Shown: positions 54,785 through 64,000 of the stretch, piece after piece
How positions within the stretch are numbered: the stretch's first letter is position 1
Layout of the letters: each line of letters starts with the position of its first letter
Notes under the pieces: generated by a model
Database searches by the model: none
What the model saw: only the letters and a program-made list of their open reading frames with translations
What the model was told of the DNA's origin: nothing
Assembly (NCBI GenBank): GCA_026182355.1
Contig: JAPFBL010000257.1
Location: 460,391 to 524,390 of the forward strand
Direction of reading: 5' to 3'
Length of the DNA stretch: 64,000 bases
Source: Hermatobates lingyangjiaoensis
Lineage: Eukaryota > Arthropoda > Insecta > Hemiptera > Hermatobatidae
Translations under genes and position numbers: made by a program

Positions 54785-56511
54785 TTATTTTAATAAATTC
54801 TAATTAATTTGAATTTCCAATTAGATAGTTGCTATACAATACAGAAGTACAAAATAATTATACCAGTATTTAAGATAAGAAACTGTCAATTTAATTATTA
54901 TTATTATTATTTTTCAACCAGCCAGCTTATAATTAAATAGAAGTTATTGTTTTCATTAGTTCTGCCTGATATATTTACTCATTATCCGCAAGACCACGAA
55001 TACCACTCGTTCCCCTGACTGACTAACGTTCCCATTCAAAATTATTGAAAACAACTTCTTATAAAGTGGAAGGTATTTTTAAATGAGGATTCCAAGGGAT
55101 ATCACAAAAGAGATATAGAAGAGGAATATCTGTTGTCTTCCCAGCACTATAAACAGATAAACCTGAATAAGAACACTATGAGTTCAAAACATGATATTTT
55201 AATATTAAAACCACTCTATTAAAAAACGCTTTCTGTAATTTCCAATAATGAGTATATATCACATAGAGACTGACCACACAACCGATGAAAATCAATTGCC
55301 ATTTATTATTTTCTTTTAAATGTATATGTTGTTTTATTTACTGAAATAAGTACAAACACATCAGAGTAGACTTGGGACGAACTCTACTCTTTAAACTAGT
55401 TATATTACATCCTTAAAAGCTTCATTTGTTACTATAAGTAAAACATGATTTTATTTTTGAACCAAGTAAAATTTTAAGTTCTATTATTAAGAAATTGACA
55501 TTTGGAAATCATGACCGCTTTTATCTTTTTACTATAACCAGATACATATTGAAAACGCACTGTTTTATTGATAAAGCTACTTTATGTGAAAACTTTTCTA
55601 TAATGATTTTGTAATAATTTCTATATGGAAAATTGAAATAGGAAGCTATTAGCTATGCAACTTGATTGCTTACTGTGTTTGATTTTGATCTGCCACTTAA
55701 AACAGAAGAAATAAAAAGAAAAGATGAAAGTGAAAGGAGATTAGGTATATGGTTATTTAAGAAATATCCAGGAAGTTAATTATTTCGGTAGTAAATAAGG
55801 TATTACATAGATGGCAAACCCGGCCTAAACATACGCTCTTTACAGGATTAACTTACACAGTTAACCCTTGTTTCCGTTACTCAGGTCTGTAAATCATGTT
55901 CAGCGGTCACTAATAGCCCAGTCGTACTGTTTCTACGCTTTAAAAGTTCATTATCATTGAATCTTCCATTCATTGGAGATTATGAATTTCGTATGTTTTG
56001 TTAAATAAAGTTTAATATTGCAGCAATTTGATGGTTAGATAATTTTGTGCACAATTAAAGTAATTCGAAAAATGAAAATATCAAAAACTACTCTGATTTA
56101 TTCCATAGCATCAGTTTCTGAAGAAGGATTTTTTTATTCATATAATATATATAGATAAATATTTATGAATGTTGTGTTAAAAAAAAAGCGAAATGTTTAC
56201 CTTTTTTTTAAAATTAACCTTTTAGTCATCTGAATGCTATTTTAACTCTTTAAAGGGTTGTAATTCATTACCTATGGCTTTGAAGGTATGCTGTATTTAA
56301 AGTTTTAGTAATGGAGTTTCATTAAACCATGTATTTTTGGCCCTAATTCTATCATTATTCGCTGATGGAGGTCAATATTTTATTCGAAAGATGCATACAA
56401 ACTCCTAGATATAAACAATACTGGCAACACTGTTAATAAAATAAATTTATACATATAACAAAGAGTTTTTTTCGACAAATCCTAATAATTTATGTACTAC
56501 CTAGATGCATA
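54785..56511. other. Anonymous AT-rich DNA with one shared 45-bp block
   Basis: 54991-55036 (accacgaataccactcgttc and following) is nearly identical to 51833-51878 inside repeat copy E. No gene was recognised elsewhere. Confidence 0.45.
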
Positions 56512-58199
56512 AAAAAAATCTGGAGTGGCCTACACTCAACTTTACTATAAGTAACTTAATAGCAAATTTCTTGAGTATATAACACATAACGTCTCATTTA
56601 AGCATAACGTAAACATCTAAATGGGATATGGATATTAGTCTTTCATTCCTGAGGTAGTAAAGATAGTGATTGAAGGACATATCACTATAATTGCTTATTT
56701 TTGTAACTTTCGTCATACGTAACTTTAGTCATATGAAACATTCGTCATATGTAACGTTCGTCATATGTAACTTTCGGCATGCGTAACATTCGTCATACGT
56801 AACTTTTGTCATGCGTAACTTTCGTCATACGTAACTTTCGTTAAATGTAACTTTGTCATAAGTGACATATGGCATTAGTCATACGTTTTTTTCGTCATAT
56901 GTAACATTCGTCATACATAACTTTCGTCATATGAAACTTTCGTCATATGTAACTTTCGTTATATGTAACTTTCGGCATATGTCGAAATTTTTTCATAATT
57001 TCGATACTAAGAATTTAGTGTCGAAATTCTTTGATGAGTTACATCAAAGTTTGATGATACATATACTTTGATGAGTACAAAGTCATATGTAACTTTCATC
57101 ATATGTAAATTTTGTCATATGTAACTTTTGGCTTCTTAGTTACATAAGATACATAAGATTAGTTATAAGATATTAGTAAATAAGATCATTTTCTTTCCCC
57201 TTTGTCAAATAACATATATACGAATAATGAGTGAGTGTTATCATTTTCCTGCACAATATTATTCCTCTTACATCTCATATAAGTCAATAAACAATTTAAA
57301 TTCTTCCTTTATAAATATCAATTTTATCTCAGTGGATTCGCTCAAAAAATGTCTAAGTCAATGTAAACAATGTAAAAAACTATAAAAAATTCGACAAGTA
57401 TAGCAGGTGATCTCTTAGTCTAAGATAAACAAACAGTTTTTATAGCGTTATTGCTCTTTCCCGTAATTAAAACTTCATGAATTTTTTTTTTATGTATTGC
57501 TAATTTTTTGTACCATTTTTCGTCAAATTTTCATAACTTTTTAATGAGCCGTTTAGCGTCAAAAAAAATTTTCTGAAAACAGAAATCATACTGTAACGCC
57601 CCTTTAGCGAATGTAATTTTGAAAAAGAATATCTCAACTCATATTCAACATAATGTTCTATTTTTAGGCATAGTTTCATTTTGATCCGTCAAACACTATG
57701 GCTTGTATCGCTCTCACAAGGTTTGAGATTGAATTATAAGTCAAAATTTTTAGATTTTATTAAAAAAAAAATATTTTCCATTGTTTTAAAATTCTGAATA
57801 TATTTTTAGTTTGTTGCATTTGTAACCTTAAAGATAATGTCAAAATTTCAAAACTCTAGGGTTATCAGTTTAGGAGAAATAAATGTTTTCTAAAAAACGG
57901 TTTTTGGCAAAAAAAGTGACTTTCCCATCATGCATAATTCTTCCCAAACAATAGGGATCTTCGTCTTTATGGGGTCCATTTTTGTGTAAAATATCAACTT
58001 GATCCATCAAAGATTCTGGACCGTAGCGTGGTAACAAGCAATGCTAACACACTCACCCACCCACCCACACACACACACACACAGACATCATAGAAAAAAC
58101 TTCATATAACGACTTCTGGGATCTCAAAACATGTAATTCCGTCAAAATCTCGAGATCGAATTTTTTCACGATGACTATACTTTACTTATAGTAAAGTAA
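56512..58199 (-). repeat. TA-flanked repeat family, intact copy F
   Basis: 1,688 bases with TA at 56510-56511 and 58200-58201. The ends match copies C and D in reverse. It contains a private 16-bp minisatellite (56700-57130) replacing part of the variable middle, and a (CCCA)n/(CA)n tract (about 58051-58083). Confidence 0.78.
56700..57130 (+). repeat. 16-bp minisatellite (cgtcatatgtaacttt)n
   Basis: Roughly two dozen imperfect copies of a 16-base unit with variants (catacg, catgcg, ggcatatg), interrupted near 56985-57070. Not seen in the other copies of the host repeat. Confidence 0.9.
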
Positions 58200-58201
58200 T
58201 A

Positions 58202-58939
58202 ACGGTTCATGGAAAATGTCACAATCAGTATGTATTTTCAAAAGATATGATAACAAAATCCATTAAATAAAGTGCAGATATCTTTCCATTAGTTTAGAAA
58301 GAAATATATACTTTAACAAATGGTAATGCATGTGCTAAATAAAACAAAGTACATGTTAAGTAATTTTTGCAACTTCAAGATTATATTATGAGTTAACTGA
58401 ATACAAATATTTCTAAACTTTCTTAACGTAATCCCAGATTCAATGTTTGAAGTGATGCTAAAATATTTAAGGCAGCGATCCTAATACAGCTACATATGAA
58501 TGTTGCAGAGATGTTTCATGATTGTTTAATAAATATTTGATAGATCTATTGCATTTAGTACCTAGGTAAATTAAGGTATACTCGGAAAAAAAGTTTGAAG
58601 ATAAATCAAAGTACTAAGTAAAGACAAATTAAACAATAGTTTTTGTGAATGTAGTTCTTCTCTAGTCCATAAGTGGAATCATTTTGAGAACACACCTCTA
58701 ACTTACTCTTGAAAAAGCTACATAAATCATTAGTTGTACAATCCGTAATTGTGTGTAGCTTTTTGTTTGTTTATCCATTTTACCTCAGAATGAGTAAATA
58801 CCACACAATTACGAATTGCAAAACTAATGATTTAAAAATTGCCAGTCAAGCCTTAGCAGTCAACCTTTTCTACAAATTGTCTCTGAGGAGTCATTCGTGT
58901 GGAGACTTTTGTTTGTTTATCAATTTTACCTCGGAAGCT
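58202..58939. other. AT-rich DNA, possible Helitron flank
   Basis: 58700-58930 contains two diverged copies of a segment with tttgtttgtttatc-attttacctc, next to the helicase remnant. No gene was recognised. Confidence 0.4.
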
Positions 58940-59460
58940 ACATAACGTTGTCTATAAGTGAACGCAGGCCTGGGCAGGAAGATGCCAACCTTATTGAAAG
59001 TTTGTCCCTGAGTTTTATTAATTGTCATGGAATATGAAAGTCTCACTGGGAATTGAGTGCGATTTAGAACGAATGGGATGTTGACATCACTTGGATTGAG
59101 ATTGATTTTTGGACTTAATACTCGATCATGTGAATAAAATCCACTCCTAATGGAGGCTACAATGCTCTAGTCTTGAACTTCAAGTACCCCTAAGCGTCTT
59201 CCATTGCAAAGTCACAGGGTATTTGAGAGATTTCTCGGTAGACTTATAATGGATCCAACCTTCAGGTTCAACCGATGTGGAGGCATTCCAGAAGGTTCAG
59301 GCATCAGAGAATCATTGCTTATACACTCCTGTTGAATATCAACGGTATCTTTGAACATATTATCGAGAGAACTCCGCATTAGGCCATCTCCAACTTGGAA
59401 CAGCGAATGCGAGAGAGTTGGCTCATTTTCATTAACTCTCATGTTTTGCGACAGCTTCAT
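58940..59460 (-). pseudogene. Helitron helicase C-terminal fragment
   Basis: Upstream frame (59460-59212): MKLSQNMRVNENEPTLSHSL, FQVGDGLM and GMPPHRLNLKVGSIISLPRN, the NMR---W-L--GDG and GMPPH-L-LKVG motifs of Helitron helicases. After frameshifts, 59160-58945 reads NIPFVLNRTQFPVRLSYSMT then INKTQGQTFNKVGIFLPRPA, the C-terminal motif VI region of Pif1-type helicases. It is better preserved than the remnants in copies 1-3 and differs from them, so it belongs to another Helitron family. The Rep nuclease domain and Walker motifs are not in view. Confidence 0.85.
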
Positions 59461-59573
59461 TTGATGGAATTCATCCTATTATTAACATAATAGCTATCCG
59501 AACAGACGCTGTACTGCCTTACCTATAATATATTGAATTTGAACAAGAATAAAAACTATAATGAAAATCTGGA

Positions 59574-59650
59574 GTGGCCTAACTCAACTTTATTATAAGT
59601 AAACACAATATTAAACTCATTAATAACCACATCAACGCCTTCTGCTTATA
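59574..59650 (-). repeat. TA-flanked repeat family, end fragment K
   Basis: aaaatctggagtggccta and actttattataagtaa match the family's right end in reverse. Confidence 0.6.
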
Positions 59651-60566
59651 CAATCGTATGGTAGAACATATAAACATTTACTACGAGAAAACGCCAATGT
59701 TTTGATTTTTTACTCGTTGATGGAATGAATGTAAAATACATTTATAGTATGTAAAAGTATAAAATAAAATAAATACATTTATTTTATGACTCTCTTTTTT
59801 CAATCAGCAAAAAGTTGATGAATATATTACATTCAATTAAATATAATGGAGAGAGAGGGGGAGACAGTGAGTAGAGTTCATACTTAGTCTCTAATTGGAA
59901 GACGTAGATGCAGATCAATTCTTTGTCAAGGGAGCCTGGCGATTGATTTTTTTTTTTTTTTTTTTTGAGGAATCCTCAATACATCAATGATGATTACCAG
60001 CAATATCAAAAATTTTCGAGTTGACTCATGCACATAAACGCTACTACTCTCCAAAACAGCAAATCAATGCAAATTAAAGCATAAAAAAATTCACTTAAAC
60101 AAACTGCTTCTAATAGGTTGAGAAATATGAACAGCCTGAAATTCCTTTATTAACACATTATGTTTATATCTGGAATATCATACAATTTTATATCAGGATA
60201 TTGAATGCGATTGAAGTGTGTCAGATAAGTAAACAATTGTGGGTCGACTATATGGCGGAAGAAAAACCTATCGCGTAGTACAGACGCAATCAAGTCCACA
60301 GAATGTGAATATCAGGGCGAACGTGCCAAGTACGTGCTTTGGGGTGGAAACAGTAAATGAACTATGGAAAGTGTAAGACTTAGCCAATCGTAATGACGAT
60401 TGTATGGGGACAAACAGTTCTTCGCGTCAATGCAACTGGCTTTAACTGACTGCTATCTTATACAGGCCAACTTAAAAAAATGCATAGTAAAAATATTGCT
60501 TTAAATATACTTCACATGTTAGTATTGCCTCTATTCCTCTTTCATTGCTCTTTATAATACATATAT
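59651..60566. other. Anonymous DNA
   Basis: Only a GA-rich patch (59850-59875) and a run of about 22 T (59948-59966) stand out. Confidence 0.5.
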
Positions 60567-60770
60567 ATACAGTCTAGTTGAAGCTTTTGTCCGGTTAAGA
60601 TTGTTGTTCCTTTAAATAATATAAATTTCATTTTCTTAATAAAAAAATTCTTACTTCTGCCTATGAAAAATCTTTTAAGATAAAACTGAAACGTCAACTA
60701 TGAGAGTTTGATTTTTGAACTTAGAAAATTTGACCGAATCTCGATTAGATAACACATTAATACATAACAC
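60567..60770 (+). mobile_element. Solo PLE terminal repeat (GAAACGTC type)
   Basis: Homologous over its length to the reverse of 9044-9228, from agtctagttgaagc to tctcgattagataacaca. It keeps GAAACGTC and loses the CTGANGA box. A short TATATA lies on the left. Confidence 0.6.
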
Positions 60771-63389
60771 AATTATCTTAAATGTTTAGAAGAGCCGAAA
60801 CATTTCTGTCACCAGTTTGCAAAACAAACAATTTACCTCTAATTGCTATACTTTATAATAGTATTATTGAACTAATATATAACTTCATTAGCATCTGTTA
60901 GAGTTGAATATATAAACACAATCTACCTATTTTGTTTAATAATAGAGATATCAGTTTGTTGTGTTTGTTTGTACACATTATGTAATATAATGCCAAGAGT
61001 TATATTTCGTTAATGAGCATGATGAAAAATAGAAACAGCTTTTTTCAACCTTTTTCAGATTTTGAAGGTTGATACGACTTCATGACAAACAAATTTTCTA
61101 GTTAAAAATTGTAGATAATAAAATTTTTAATATTCGTGTTTTTAGATGTTTATTTTTTCCTCAAAATATTTTAATCTTAGTATTGTGTAAACAATTTTCT
61201 ATATCTTTTATTACTTATGACATTAACAGATTTGAAAGCAGACATGATCTACAATTTATGTAATTCCCTAATTAATTACGATGTAATAATTGATGAATGA
61301 GTCATTACCGATACCTATGTGTCTATTATTAGCGTACACAGGGAGTGCGGCCTGTTAAAATTATTGAATATAGTTTCCATAAATGCATAATTGCCGTCAT
61401 TATACATTGAACACACATAATACATAAATGAATTATACATTTTTATGTAGCCTTGCCATGTAGGTTTATATTATATGAACCACGTATAATATAATATATT
61501 ATATTACATTATATAATATATTAAAATGAAATTATAGAGATTTATTTAGAGATTTAGATCTATCTCTAAATAAGAGTAAAAAAAAATACTAAAATTTGTG
61601 TTATGTTATTTCCAAATAACAAAAATGTCCAAAAGCTTCTAATTTTATTATTTGTTTTCTTCTCTGTAAAAAAGAAACATAACAATGATATTACATATGC
61701 ACCAAATAATCCACAATCTTTACTTGTTATTTTGTATGACAGTTCAATATTTTAATATTTCAAGTATTTGTAAAATCCTCGGTGGTTCTTGTTGAATTAA
61801 TTGGCCATAAACATCTGTGAGGGTATTTATATATAAAATTTATCTAAATAATATATTTATTTATTTTATTTAAATACATAATATTCAATTAAATGAAACG
61901 TTTCCATGAATTAAAAAAACTATATGCACAAAAAGAATACACAGAAATGAAACAGAAACTCGCTATTATATTTTGGTGTTTTTTTTTGTGAATATAAATA
62001 TATAACCGTATAGAGTTATAACTTGAATAAATAATCCTTACAATGTAAACAGTATTTATAAGAGTTTTGTTTTATATTGCAACAGTGTCCGGTCTAAAAA
62101 TGAACTTTAAGAGGATTGAGTCTCACAAAGATATAATTCTGACAAAATGTATTTAACAAATCCAGGTAAATCTGGGCTAAATGGAACTGGAACATCTCAC
62201 TTGCACTCATATTAATACCGACTTTGATTATGAGAGTTGACGATAAACTCGGCATCAATGAACAAGAGCTTAGGATTTGGGCTTTTTTTTTTTTTTTTTT
62301 TTTTTTATCATTAACCCCTTTTACCTCTGAGTTTCCAAATGTTTAATACTAAGGTATACATTTATTCATATCAAATCATAGCAAATTTATATTCATTCAA
62401 ATTTATTCATATTCATAGCAAATCTAGAATACAAAATGTATCACAGTTTATCTAGTAAAGTGGGCATAAGGTAATGTGTCCTCATCCCATATGATGTCAG
62501 ATCAAATATAATTTCAAAAATAAAAAAATTTTGAACACTCGATGAAAATGGGAATAATAAAAAAAACAGTAAATACTGCTGAACATAAAAAACACTTGGA
62601 GGTACCTATAGTGAACATTACTATAAAAAAAAATATCAATATTGTTATAATCAATTTAATTTTGGATTTATTTTAATTTGGATATCATCAAAACTCTGCT
62701 GAAAAAGTTCAATCATATTCATGAATAATATGAATATGATTAATATATAATTTTGATTAATATGATATTTATTTATTAATAAATAAGATTTTTCTTCATT
62801 TATTTTGTGTCGATATGATGTTGATATATTTTCATAACTCTGCTGAACAAGTTTTATCAAACTTATGAAATATCAATATAATTGCTTTATTTATTTTAAT
62901 GTACCTACATCTGTTTTGTCAGGGCGAACAAAAATGTTATCATTGTTCTAGAAAATGTGGCCAATGTGGATGGAAATCATGGTTGTTTTTTTGCGTAACA
63001 TTTCCTCTTCTAATGCGTACAATAAATCCCTGAAACTAACATAAAAAATTCTTATTAACCCAATTTGTAATAAAACATTTAAAGATTATAGACTCTACCA
63101 AAAAAAGTTTCCAATTTGTACTTATTTTAACAGAAAGGACGACAGGCATTTGGCTGTCAAGTGTCATTAGTATCGTAATGACAAGTCAAATGGTGGGACC
63201 TGTAGAGTGTTATAATATATACATCTACCTAGCCATATGGAGCAAACTTATAAATAATGCATGTAGCAGGTTTCAAGAGCATTAACTTTGACCAAATCCG
63301 TTTTTTTTTTATCATCCATTAGGTGTATAGAAATAAACTATGGGGATTAACATGTGTATGTCAAGAAGAAAAAATCAATTATTAAATAT
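60771..63389. other. Anonymous AT-rich DNA
   Basis: Notable only for small hairpins (61539-61570 and 62710-62742), a run of about 24 T (62284-62307) and a diverged duplication of the ctctgctgaa segment (about 62693 and 62838). Confidence 0.5.
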
Positions 63390-63555
63390 ACTACTCCAGA
63401 AAGATAACATATACTCAGATTAAATACCATAAAATGCGTAAAAATACTACTAAAAAAAGATAACATAACTCAGATTTAATGTCATAACATGCATAAACAT
63501 ACTACTACAAAAAGATAACATATACTCAGATTTAATGTCATACCATGCGTTTATA
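63390..63555 (+). repeat. Three-copy tandem repeat, about 55 bp
   Basis: Units begin actact at 63390, 63446 and 63501 and share agataacata and catgcgt blocks. Confidence 0.85.
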
Positions 63556-63740
63556 ACTTATAATTATATATCCTGTACATAACTGTATAAGTATGATATA
63601 TCGTTGAATAATAAAAAAAAAGCAATGCTACCGTCCAGAGCACCGCTGAAATAATTAGAAAAAAAATACACTTTTTGTAATATTCACATAATGGTTCAAA
63701 CAATTTTCTATTGTTTGGATATAACTCCTTGAAAGAGCTA

Positions 63741-64000
<260 letters not shown>

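Noticed and set aside
63390..63555. CRISPR-like array
   Set aside because: Three directly adjacent diverged units of about 55 bp without distinct spacers in an animal-type sequence. It is an ordinary tandem repeat.

Overview
The window is AT-rich animal DNA made almost entirely of transposable elements and their debris. I found no convincing host protein-coding gene. The evidence for an animal is: Penelope-like retroelements (PLEs) with GIY-YIG endonuclease domains and hammerhead-type ribozyme motifs, Helitrons with a Pif1-type helicase remnant, a ZBED/Buster-type hAT transposon, a mariner with a spider-like helix-turn-helix region, non-LTR retrotransposon remnants, and long (CA)n/(TA)n tracts. 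The mariner type and one TATA plus TCAGT-type initiator arrangement lean towards an arthropod, possibly a chelicerate. A mollusc is not excluded, and the species cannot be settled from this sequence.

Layout. 1-8.9 kb: mostly anonymous AT-rich DNA, one old copy of a TA-flanked repeat family (6030-8044) and a GC-rich promoter-like island (8626-8700). 8.9-12.3 kb: a cluster of PLE pieces, including a 1.4-kb head-to-head palindrome. 13-17.4 kb: a complete hAT element with an 8-bp target duplication; its transposase is internally deleted and a 1.67-kb repeat sits inside it. 18.7-20.8 kb: an orphan ribozyme motif and another repeat copy. 22.7-30.2 kb: a LINE reverse-transcriptase remnant, then a dense PLE zone with a 1.85-kb palindrome and many (TA)n junctions. 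31.9-35.4 kb: a Helitron, a LINE fragment and a mariner fragment. 37.1-40.2 kb: PLE copies, one with its reverse-transcriptase core deleted. 43-48.4 kb: a pogo-type end and a fold-back mariner with Helitrons inserted in its centre. 49-50.8 kb: another PLE cluster, including an unexplained 150-residue repeat-bearing ORF. 50.8-58.2 kb: two repeat copies and a third Helitron. 58.9-59.5 kb: a Helitron helicase fragment. 60-64 kb: a solo PLE terminal repeat and another repeat copy running into a (GT)n tract at the window end.

The most interesting signal is a set of about 20 hammerhead-ribozyme-like motifs, one in nearly every PLE terminal repeat. They follow the pattern CTGANGA, one extra nucleotide, stem II, GAA, then a self-complementary 4- or 6-base block (ACGT, ATAT, AATT, ACATGT or AGATCT), then a cleavage-site base that is never G. 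The sequence of the block changes between families while its self-complementarity is kept. That suggests ribozymes that cleave as dimers through a shared stem III. PLE ends also repeatedly stop inside the codons for TNIYI, exactly where a (TA)n microsatellite begins, which suggests insertion into, or creation of, (TA)n tracts. Ribozymes in PLEs are known; the diversity and recurring architecture in one locus deserve a check.
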